Notes under the pieces: generated by a model | The model's input: only the letters and a program-made list of their open reading frames with translations | What the model was told of the DNA's origin: nothing | The model's database searches: none | Translations under genes and position numbers: made by a program | Assembly (NCBI RefSeq): GCF_009727055.1 | Contig: NC_052350.1 | Location: forward strand, 18,226,840-18,290,839 | Source: Benincasa hispida | Lineage: Eukaryota > Streptophyta > Magnoliopsida > Cucurbitales > Cucurbitaceae | Reading direction: 5' to 3' | DNA: 64,000 bases | Part shown: one piece after another, positions 44,926 to 55,593 of the stretch | Layout: each line of letters opens with the position of its first letter | Numbering within the stretch: position 1 is the first letter of the stretch

Positions 44926-46095
44926 TGAGGCAAGGTCCTATGTAGTATAAGAAATCGCAATGTATTATTATGTTAGTTTCTTTTCTAACTTTTTTTTTTC
45001 TTTTAAGATCTTAAAGCATTGTTTAATAATAATAATAATATAAATGTCTTATGTTTCACATGTATGGAAACATGTAAGAAACTGTAAAATCAAATGAAAA
45101 GTTCATCTTTTTTTACCCTTCAAAATTTTAATCTCATCAAATTTCATTATGAACTTGAATAAATGGTAACATTAATATCCTCATAAGCCAAGTATTCATC
45201 TTTATTAGAAACTGATTAGGCGAAATGATTACTTATTATATCGTATAAAAATGAAGATAATTTGTTCTAATCTTGGGTACTTTTAATATGCTTCATTTTG
45301 TGTTTAGGTGTAGGTATTTTTGTGATCAAAGGAGGATTATATGGCTAAACACTTAGGAAAAAAAAATAAATTAATGTCATATCAAATTTTGCACATTATC
45401 CTTGACTGACTCTAAAGTGATCTGACCACAGCTGCTGCGAGCTATAACTTCTGATGAACTTGGTTGTAGATTTCTTCTTTTCTCTGCTCCCTTTTTGGTT
45501 ACATAGATTCAGTTTTTAATTTCTCATTTTTTCATATGCTGCAGCTATAGATTCTGAAACCAAACAAAACATTTCCCCTCAGATGTGTGTTCCATTGATA
45601 CTAATAGCAAGATGTTTTGTTTATTGACTCGGCTTACATTAATTAGTTTGATTGATCTTAATGAACTTTTTAGAAATTCTGCCTTTTCTTCATATAAAGG
45701 TAATTTGGTTCCATGTAGAAAGAATCAGATTCAAGCTTTTAAGAACAAATCCAATCCTTTTTCAGCTATTGTTACAGTTATAGATATATCATCTCGAGTA
45801 TAAAAGCTTCAGGTTTAAGTTTAACAAACAGCCATTAAGAATTCTGATAACTGACAAGTCAAAACTAGATATAGACAGTAGATTGAAGGATTGCCACTTT
45901 GATTCTTCTCCATATCTCATCATCATTCTTTTTAAATGTATTAACATGTACAAATACTACTTTCCCTTTACATAGAAAAATACAGAATCAGAGAAGGAAT
46001 TACAATCAACTATGATGGCTTTCAGGCAAAGGAAATGCCTCAAGCCTACCACCCAAATAGTAGAGTTCTAAGTGACACTGGAGATGAAAATGAGC
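44926..46095. other. Spacer and 3' UTR of the DLNQ-repeat gene
   Basis: The sequence 45400-45830 is less A/T-rich and carries a 72-codon frame (45585-45803) without recognised domain, possibly a remnant. The part after 45850 probably is the 3' UTR of the minus-strand gene. Confidence 0.4.
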
Positions 46096-47860
46096 TCAAA
46101 CCCTTAAAGCCACCTGATCTTGCCATGAAATCTTTCTTTTACCAGCTCGACTCGGGCCATCTCCAATACTCCTGCACGCCGAAATCTTGATATCGTTTTG
46201 CTGCTCGTCGTTCCCTCCTCGGAGAAGGCTTTTCTTCAGCTCATCAACTCTCAGTGGCTCATAATTGGTCTGCAATTCCTCTTCCTCTATCTGAACCAAA
46301 ATAAATGTAGAGATTGTTAGAGAAAATTACATTTGCAGAGCTTTGTAAATGTAATTAAGTCCCCTAGTCAATTACCGAAATTTGGTTCAAGTCAAAAAAT
46401 GGAGTGATGTTTCTCTCGCTAGCATCTCTTCCACTGTACATTCTTTCCTTCTGGTTCAAGTCGAAAACCGGCGTCGAGTTTTGTTGATTGGCTTTCTTCC
46501 TAGAAGAAGTCTTTGCCTTCTGGTTTAAGTCAAGAACAGGAATTGGAGTAGAATTCTGAAGAGGCATATCGATTCCTTTGTCAATTCTTTCCTTTTGGTT
46601 TACATCAGAGATGGTTGGGAGGGGTTGTAAAACAGTTCTTCTTCTCGCACCATTCTTCCCCTTCTTATTGTTGTTAGCCACTTGATTATTCAATTGCTTC
46701 TGCTGCACGGGCTCTCTATTTGAATAATGGTCGTTTGTTGATAATTGGTTCTTCATTAAGTACTCATATCTCTTCCTCAAGAATCTTCAATATAAACAAA
46801 GACTCATTAGTTAGGACTAAACAATTCACTAACTCCTGATGAAGATCAATACAAATAGACTGTAAAAGTTTGTAGATTATCATACCGGACTTCTGCAATC
46901 AGGGTCATCTTCTTTAGCTTCATCATCTGTAATTTCCTCTTGACAGTTCCTGTTTCCTGGAAGGAAAAAAAAATCAACTGTTTGTTCATCCATAACTTTC
47001 CCAAGTCCAAAACTGATCTCTATGTCACAAACTCGGAACTTGGAGCGGCAAATTTTATAAATAACCAGCAATAGTCTAAGTTTTAGTATTATGTAAAGCA
47101 GAAACAAAACAGAAGACCATACAAATAAGGTAAGTTGTTTAAGAACATATATTTAGAGAGTAGAAGAGAAAACCACTGGACTCAGAAAGATGATCTAAAA
47201 TGGTAACTAAACACAGGTTAAGAATGGACCAAAGTTGCTTGATTGGACAAGAGGAGATCATATTAGTTTAAAAGGGGGTATGAATCTTTCAGAAGCAAGA
47301 AAATAAACAAATGGAAGAGAAACTAAAAGATGAATTTCCAAATAGGAAAAAAAAATTAATATATGAACTTCACTCCTTTTTTGCCTAGGGATAGGTATTT
47401 CAAATTTCAACAAACAACCACAAATTTTTGTTCTCGTATTATTGTTTGAGCAACTAAAGAGAGGGTTATAGAACTTAAACCAAGAAAATAGCCAGTTCAG
47501 ATACTCAGAAGAATTAGCTTTAGCCCAACAAGGTAACAACAATAATAATTCTTAATTCAGGTTTCCATGATCCAGAACTATGAGATCAAACCATCTTTCC
47601 TCTCTTCCAAACCAAAAACAAAACAAAACCCAATTTAGGAGAAAAAAGATCTGAAGAAAAAATTGAAACATGATCAAAAGAAAGCCAGATCTGGTAGAAA
47701 CAACGAAGAAAAAAAAAACCCCTAAATCTGTAAAAAAGCTGAAAAAGAAATTTACCTTCTCCAAGTCCTGATAATCTTGGAGGAGACTCTGATGCTTGAA
47801 TCTGGTCTTGGAATCCTCAAACACAGGGTATTGGGAGACAACCCCTTTCATCTTCTTCAT
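46096..47860 (-). CDS. Coiled-coil protein with repeated DLNQ motifs, 4 exons, 259 aa
   Basis: Minus-strand exons: 47860-47756, 46956-46886, 46784-46376 and 46290-46096. All are GT-AG, and a CGA codon is split between exons 2 and 3. Residues 20-75 (FKHQSLLQDYQDLEK, KRKLQMMKLKKMTLIAEV, RFLRKRYEYL) form a basic coiled coil. A basic stretch KKGKNGARRR follows. Four copies of a D-[VL]-N-Q word come next: DVNQKERI, LDLNQKAK, FDLNQKER and FDLNQIS, spaced about 22-30 residues. The last exon is acidic, then basic (AGKRKISWQDQVALRV). The family is plant-specific and uncharacterised as far as I know; At4g30630 may be the counterpart (memory). DLN-type words recall EAR repression motifs, but the usual proline is missing. 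A nuclear role is inference. Confidence 0.8.
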
Positions 47861-48330
47861 AGATGGGAAGGTAGGAAAAAAATTAAGAACCCAGAAGAGA
47901 AGATAGCCGAAGTTTTAGATTAGGGGGGAAGAGGGAGAGAAAGGAAGATGGGTAACGAAGAAGGAAGACAGGTAGGGAAGAAAAATTGAGAAAGTGGGTG
48001 AAGAGGCAAGGACAAAGAAGAAGAAAGAGAAAAGAGAAATAGAAAGAGAAAAGGAGAAATTGATGGGAATTGGGGTGAAGGTTCTTGGTTTCCTGTTTTC
48101 TCTGTGAAGCTCTGACCAAGCCAACTAAAACCCAAAAAAGCCCACATAACTCGGTGAAAAATATTGTTCTTTTCAGAGACAGTGATGAAGATGGGGGAAG
48201 GATTTTTTGGGGGTTGCAGAAGGGTAATTGAGGGAACACCCATTTTTAATACTGAGTTGAGAAGAAAAAGAAAAGGGTTTGTTTGTGTGCGTGTGTGTCT
48301 GTGAGGTGGGTTTGGTTGGAGGACATTAGA
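47861..48330 (-). promoter_or_regulatory. 5' UTR and promoter of the DLNQ-repeat gene
   Basis: On the minus strand this is a CT-rich leader with TTTCTCTTTCTATTTCTC runs (47995-48060). Overlapping long frames here are a by-product of low complexity. No clear TATA box was found. Confidence 0.45.
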
Positions 48331-49639
48331 AGACATCTATCCATCTCATCCATCTTCACTTTCTTTTCTTTCTTTCTTTCTTTTTTGGTTTTTCTTCAAC
48401 ATAAATTTTGGTCCAGCTGGGCCATTAATGAGAGAGAAAGAAAGAAAGAAAGACGGACAGAATTTGGGTGGTATAGACTCTTCCTTGTCATTGATGGGTG
48501 TTGTGTGGAGTTTCTCTGTTTCTTCACCCTTTTTTCTGCAAAGAGAGAGAATTCTAGACTTCTAGAGAAAGACAGAAAAGGGAAGACTAGTAAGTAGTAA
48601 TTGGAAAGATAAAATTTTGAGGGTTTGATCCAGAAAATTTCATCTCTTTTCTTTGCCTATTTTTGCCATATGGAAGGAGATTAGATAAAAATGGAGGGGC
48701 TGGTTGAATTGAAGAGAGTTTTTTTGTTAGTTTGAAAGTACCTTATTTTATAGGGCTCCCTCTCCCTGTCTTGGCTGTGGACTGTGTGATGTTGGTTTTT
48801 TTCATCATATTCTTTCTTCTGCATATTCATGAATCTGAAACAAGGGGAGGATGCTTTTCTTTCCTTTTCCCCCATTTTCCCATTATTATAGCAGGTCAAT
48901 TTATACAAAATGACTAAAATACCCCTACTTTCTCTCTCTCTCTATCTCCACCATTTTCTTCTTTCCTTTTAACCCCTCAATTCAAAACCCATAGCTTTTT
49001 CAAAGATGGCGAAGGACCGAAGGTAAAGTAGGAAAGGCTAAATTGGTTTGGCTCCATGTCAGTCAGATACAAAAAGACCAAATTGCCCAAAGTGCTTCTG
49101 GTGTGGTGTGGGGTAGAGTAGGAAATTCAAGTGAGGCCTTTTTTTTTTTTGCATCCAATGAAATTAATGGAATGGTGTGAGTTTTGTTGTAGCCAGCAGA
49201 TGGGCATGGGCATATCCTCTCCAGTAAGTATTGGGTCAATTCAAAGCCTCATTTTTTGATCTTAAATTGAATCAATTCCCCTATTCTGTGATTAGGATTT
49301 GACATAACATTGCATTATTTTCCTCTCAAAATTGGATCCAAATGCCCTTTTCATCTTTTTAGTAGCTATTTCTAAGTTTGATAACTTCCTTTTTCTTCTT
49401 TCCAGTTAAAAAATATAAGAGGTGGATTTTCAACTTAAAAAATATAATATTTACTATTAATATTGAGTTGTTTACAAAAACATTGGTGACCAAACGTCCT
49501 TAATAGTGTTAAAGATGACAAATTTATTGGATGAACTTGTGGTGTGGCAAATAGTTAGAAGCATTGATGAGCATGTCCTATCAGATGGTATCGTCGTGGA
49601 CTAAATAAAAATATTATTAGTTTCTTGTCTAGTAATCAT

Positions 49640-49670
<31 letters not shown>

Positions 49671-52400
49671 TTAAGTCTACTTGCTTTTAATTACTTACAA
49701 AAGTTCAATTCTTAGTCAAATTTTAAAAACAAAAACAAATTTTTAAAATTTGGTTTTTTAGTTTTCAAAATTTTGCTTGGTTTTTTAAAATATTAGTAAA
49801 AAGTGAATAACAAATCAATAAATTTAGTAGTGAAATTAGTGTTTGTATGCTTAATTTTCAAAACCAAATGGTTATCAAACAAAGTCTAAATTATAAGTTT
49901 ATTTTTTGAGTTTTTAGATTTATGTCAAATGGGTCTCTGAGTCTTATAAATTTTCTGATGGGCTTATGAAATTTTATTTTTGTATCAATAAGTCATTGTA
50001 CTTCCAATTTTATGACTAATAGATCCTTGACTTATTCAACATTTTTTTAAAATGAGTAGATCTAATGGACATAAAATTGACTATTGATGTTTTATTAGAT
50101 ACGAAGTTTAATTTTATGTTTAATAGATTCGTAAATTAGAAAAAAATGATGAAAATATTAGGGACTTATTGGATATTAAATTGAAAAATTATTGACCTAT
50201 TTGACATTTTTAAGTTTAGATACTTATTGGACACAAAGCTAAAGTTAAATAAATATTAAGAACATTTTAAAGAATTATTGGACACAAATATAAAAGTTTA
50301 TAGACTAAATCTACAAGTCAACCAATAAAAGTGATGTCGATTTGAACATAATTGAGTGGGTAAAAATATCAATTACCACTTAGAGGCTGTTTGGGATGTT
50401 GAGATGATATAAGATGTGGGGAGTTATGATGTCTGGGGAGTTACGATCGAGTATGTCTAAGCACTGAGATGATATACAATACACGGAAGAAAAATGATGG
50501 TGAGATACGAAACACGTTTTGAAAATGAACCCACAAACAATTAAAATCAGTGAGATAGGATAATGGACCTTCAAACACTGAAATGATATATGATGTAGAG
50601 ATATACCATCTCATATTAGCCTCCCACATAGTCTCTTAAAGTGTCGATGTTTTAATCTCTCACCAATAATGATGAAATTCAATATAACAATACTCTATCC
50701 TTAACCAATTATAGGCATTAAAAAAAATGGATTGGAGATGGTAATAAAACTACGCTAAATTGAATGGTTTTTAAGCGTTTAGGTAATGTAAATTTGACTT
50801 TTAGACTTTTTGGAAATTATACATATTATATACCAGTCTTAATTTTTCGTAGCTAAACACTTCAATTTTTAGTTAGAATTAAAAAATAAAACAACTTTTT
50901 CAAAAACATTTTTTTTTTTCATTTTTAAAACTTGCATTAGGTTTTTAGAAATACTTCTTAAAATAGGTAACAAAATAAATAAATCAATATATAAAAAGTA
51001 TTGTTTATAAACGTAATTTTTAATAACCAATTTCTTCCATGCTAGTAATATAACTAGTACCATATTTTGTATAAGCACGATCACTTAAATACTACTCCAC
51101 AAGCCAAAGTCAATTTCTTCCAAATATGTCAATAAGTTGCATCGCACATCGCACATCAACCATATATTAGTAGATCTTAAAATAGAAAATATGTAAAAAA
51201 AAAAAAAAAAAAAGTTTGATACATAGAAGTAAATTAAAAATAAAGAAGGAAATTGTAAATTACTTAAGCCTCATTTGATTTTTTTTTGTCATTTAAAATA
51301 ATATCTCTTTTATTATCTACTTTTATTAATATTTTAAAAAACTAAACCAAAATTTAAAATTAAAAAGATTTTTTTTTTTTTTTGGAAACTGACTAAAAAT
51401 TCAAGTATAATTATCAATAGTTCAGGGGTTGTTTTCAAATATGAACAAAAATATTTATAAATATAGTAAAATTTTACTGTCTAGTTGCGATACACCGCTA
51501 GACTACTATTTATATTTATTTATATCATAATAGATATAAATNGCTAGACTACTATTTATATTTATTTATATCATAATAGATATAAATAATAATCTATAGT
51601 GATTTATCATGATCTATTACAAATAAATGATAATATTTTATTATTATTTATAAATATTTTATAACAATTTCAATTTTAAAATAATTTTCCATACTCTGGC
51701 ATGCTTAGAAAAGCAGTGAAGTGAGAATTTTAAAGAAATTATTGCAATATATATAACATAAACATGGGCTTGAGTTCCGCCGCCCGCATAAAATGCTGCC
51801 GACTGCTGGGGCCTCGCTTCCTCCAATCCAACTATTTTTTTTAAAAAAAATATATATATCAAAATTTTCGAAATCCCTATTAATTGCATCAAATTAATGG
51901 GTACACTTTAAATTTTTATTCTTTGAATTTGAATTATAAACCTTCAATCTTGAAAATCACATCTCGTAAATAAAATTTATGTCTAAGACATTCAAGAAGA
52001 GTTTGGGCTCCATTTGAAATTGGTTGAATGAGTTATAATAAGACGTGTGTTAAACTAATGAGAAGAAAATATTATTTTAACTTTCGTTTTGCTACAAAAA
52101 CTATTTAGAACTTGATAGTTAAAATATGTAAGGATTTTTCTTGACGAAAATACACTTAAAAACACTAACATATAGAAATATATGAAAATTTATTATAATA
52201 TCATAAAAATAATAACAAGGTAACGACTAGTCTTTCGAGAGGGCTAGATTCTCCCAAATTTTCCAAAGAAAATTCTACAAAATTCTTCACACCTATAAAC
52301 GCACTTTCACCGACTATTTATAGGGTTTCTTGCATATTTGGTCAAATAAGCTTTAAAAATTAAGTTCATGACTCATACTTATTACTTTTGCAAAAATGGC
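48331..52400. other. Intergenic spacer with microsatellites and dispersed repeats
   Basis: TTTC and GAAA runs lie at 48361-48385 and 48435-48455. A long A-run is at 49648-49672. At 49680-49890 and 50870-51020 there are members of the TTTGGTAACC family. At 51430-51660 is a TGATAGA-family block. At 51775-51830 a short GC-rich stretch (CCGCCGCCCGCATAAAATGC) may be a fragment of a transposon or gene. No gene was identified. Confidence 0.55.
51430..51660. repeat. TGATAGA-family block, copy C, containing an assembly duplication
   Basis: The edges AATATAGTAAAATTTTACTG and TGATAATATTTTATTATTTA resemble copies A and B. The core includes GTGATTTATCATGATCTATT. A 45-bp segment starting GCTAGACTACTATTTATATT is present twice (51497-51541 and 51543-51587), separated by the N at 51542. 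Confidence 0.6.
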
Positions 52401-52429
52401 CAAAACAAGCTCATCCCATGAAATGTAAA

Positions 52430-52547
52430 AAAAGTACGGATACACCTAATACATACTTGATATACACGATATAATTGATATATTAGGATACACCTAATAC
52501 ACACTTGATATACACGATACGCTTGATACACTTGATATAATTGATAT
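52430..52547. repeat. TGATATACAC-type satellite-like repeat, left part
   Basis: A 48-bp unit GGATACACCTAATACATACT plus TGATATACACGATATAATTG repeats at 52438 and 52486. The array resumes at 54449-54500 (ACACTTGATATATTTGATAT) after the interposed LTR-like segment. Confidence 0.6.
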
Positions 52548-54443
52548 TGTTGTGTTTTATGCCCTAAAACTCGTAGAGTAAACGTAAATAATTTATTGTC
52601 ATCGATAAAAAGTTATCGATGTTTTTTTCAACAAGTGTTATTAATTGTTTTGTATTCATTTTGTCTTAATCACCCAAAATCTAATAAACTCACATCATAA
52701 GCTGTCTTATAAGTCTTGAATTGTATGCGAAGACGTACAATGATCAATGTTCAAGATACGACCTAAAGGGTTTATAGTATAAGGATAAGGCTGAGTACTT
52801 CATCCTAATGACACTATGAATATGACCCACTATGTATTTGATACAGACTCAATGATCTAGCACGCTCGTGTAATGCGAGTGGGAGTATCCTATGCAACGA
52901 GTTTACACAAGACCGGACCGCAAAACAGTAACCACTAAATGTAATCTCGTTGACTAATTAGGTTTCTATTTTACTAGGAAGACCTAAGAAACTTAGTCTT
53001 AATCTCAAGTCTATCATGAACTTCTAATCACGAGAGATTTTCCTTTGAATTGTATGGGTAAGAGTGGCCAATTCGCCTATCCAATATGCCTACCATTTTG
53101 GGGACAAGACTGAGTAGGGAGCTGGGAATACAATAATACAAGATAGATTTCACGCATTCCCAACTATAGCGTAGAGTAGATGAGTGTTCATTCAAGTGAC
53201 ATCTCTGAGACTTTAACAAATGGTCCTACTCTTTCACTGGCCGGGGAGAGGTTTATATTTAATGGTTGAACCATAAACATGTTGTTCATTAGAGGAGCAC
53301 GGGTACTTAAGGATGAAGAAGTAACCCATGGGTAAAATGGTAATTTTGACCTAGTTGGTGTTACGAACACTCGTGAATGACTAACTTGTTGTTATTGGTC
53401 TATATTCGTGGACACATAAATATATCTACAACGAGAAGAGTGTAGTTATGGGTATCTGGTGAAATATATCCACAATTAACGAATCATGATTAATGTGGTT
53501 AATGAGTTTAGTCAATTAATCTCATATCGTTGAAGCTTTTGATCTGTAGATCCACGAGGTTCCTTTCCTGGCTCGTAAAGGGAATTGAGGTAACTATGTC
53601 TTGAATAGAATTTGAAATGTTCAAATTCACTTAGGGAAATAAAATAACATGTTATGATATATTATGATATAAAGTTTATATTCTAGTTAAGCTCTATAAT
53701 ATAGATTTAATTTTGGATATAATTTAAAATTAATTTATGAAAAAATTAAATATTCGAAAGAGTTCAAATATTAATTTAATATGAATTGGATTCACATTTA
53801 AACTATAGGTTACGAGAGAAATACAATTGAATATGATTCAAATATAGGTTAAATTAAATATCTGATATTTAATTTGGTAATTATTTAATAGGAGAATTAA
53901 ATAACTATTTAATTAAATCTAATGAATTAAAAACTATAGGTTACGTGAGAGATGATTCATTTAAATAATTAATTAAATTATATTTAATTAATTATTAATT
54001 ATTTTTAGTAATTAATTAGATTAAATCAGATAACTCCCACGTAGGGGAGTAATCAGAAATGTGGGCTATCCCACATTTCCCTCTATCTCCCTCATCAATG
54101 ATCGAAATACTTGAAGTTTTGCAGGTAATAATGATTAAATAATCTAGTGAACAAAAAAGATCTCTCCAAAAATCTCTATTTCTTCCCAATTAGATTTTGG
54201 TTTCCACAAACCAATCTCAATTTTCAGAGAATAGGAAGGTTTCCACATTGGTGTTGTTCAAGAAATCCCAAAGAGAATTGTCAATTTCATATGAGTCATC
54301 ATACGAAAGCAAGATTCTTTCCCTTTTTATGTAGTTTTGTTTTGTTGTTTTTTTTTAAAACATGCTTAACCTATATTTTTTTTACAGTAGGTTGAGTTTT
54401 TTATGGTCCCTGCATTTTTCTAATTTTTCCACTTATCCCTACA
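52548..54443. mobile_element. Probable solo LTR (about 1.9 kb) inserted in the satellite
   Basis: The segment begins TGTTGTGTTTTATGCCCTAA and ends TTATCCCTACA, fitting TG...CA. It is flanked by near-identical 5-bp words GATAT (52543-52547) and GATAC (54444-54448), as expected for a target duplication. Its text is far less A/T-rich than its surroundings and contains no long frame. A leader-like part (ATCTCTCCAAAAATCTCTAT, 54160) lies near the 3' end. It recalls the large copia-type LTRs of cucurbits, from memory. No internal coding region is present, hence solo LTR or a non-autonomous remnant. Confidence 0.5.
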
Positions 54444-54500
54444 GATACATTAATGATATACACTTGATATATTTGATATATTCGATATATTTTATACATT

Positions 54501-55593
54501 AAAAAATGTCATATTTGTAAAATGGAAAAAAATACGTGACACACTTTAAATATTTTATTCTTAAATTGTCACCCACTGCAATTCCCCTTATTTATAACCC
54601 AGAAGACGTAACTAACTTAATGTCTAATTACTAGATTACCCCTTACAACTAATCATACTAATATTCCCTTACATAATAACTAACTCTCCCTCCAATGTTT
54701 CCAATAACTCCACCAAAAGAAAAAAAAAATCTTGAAATCTAAGGACGAAATTGAAACAAACGTCAAATTAAAATTATAACATTTTGAAATATAGAAACTA
54801 AATTGAAACCAAACTCAAAATTTAAGGATTAAATATATAACATTTTGAAACCTAAGAGCTAAAGAAAACGAGACGAAAAAGTTATTTTACCAAAAAACTA
54901 AAGGAAACTGGACGAAAGATGTATTTTACCATAAAACAAATATGAAAGATATATTTAGTTGGCAATCCAAATTATGTTTTACGTTTTTAGATACACTAAT
55001 TTCATAAATATATGTGTTTGATAAACGAATTATATTTATAAAAAATGTTTTCGAATTTTGTGATAAAAACAATGCAAATTCTAAAAGTAATATATATATA
55101 TATATTTTTTTTTGAATGTTTTCAAAATAGAATTATATTAAATAAAGATTAAAAAAAAGAAATACAGATATATTATGTTATAAACTTAATTCATTTTTTA
55201 AAATTATGTAATATTATATAATATTACAAAATAATAATTATACAAAATTGTTTAAACATAAAACATATTCATAAATAAATTAATGATAATTTATAATCAA
55301 CTAATATTTAGAATGAGTGGTTAACTACAATCGATTTAATGATATAAGATATAAAATATAGTCTTAAATACATTCAAACCATTATTTAAATTAGAATTTA
55401 ATTTCCGAATTTATAATATATTTGATAACATCAAATACAACTTCAAATTAGCTACGCGGTGTTTGTTTATTGGTCTGTCTTTATGAAATATAACCGGCGG
55501 GTGATGTTTAAGCGTGGTCTCTTCCTGAGAAAATCTACTTTATAGTTTATCCTCTCGACTCTCTTTTCAGCATATTCACAGCAGCTTTGAGCA
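54501..55593. other. AT-rich spacer and STIC2-type gene promoter
   Basis: At 54740-54870 there is an AAATTTAAGGATTAAATAT repeat of the dispersed family. The last 150 bp (55440-55593) are less A/T-rich and include TTTATAGTTTATCC at 55540, a possible weak TATA element before the ATG at 55594. Confidence 0.45.

Noticed and set aside
45585..45803. 72-codon plus-strand frame near 45.6 kb as a gene
   Set aside because: No domain, no promoter sign and no supporting exon. It may be a remnant or chance.
47883..48336. Several overlapping minus-strand frames (69-138 codons) upstream of the DLNQ gene
   Set aside because: They are all in a CT/GA-rich leader and differ only by frame. Composition explains them.
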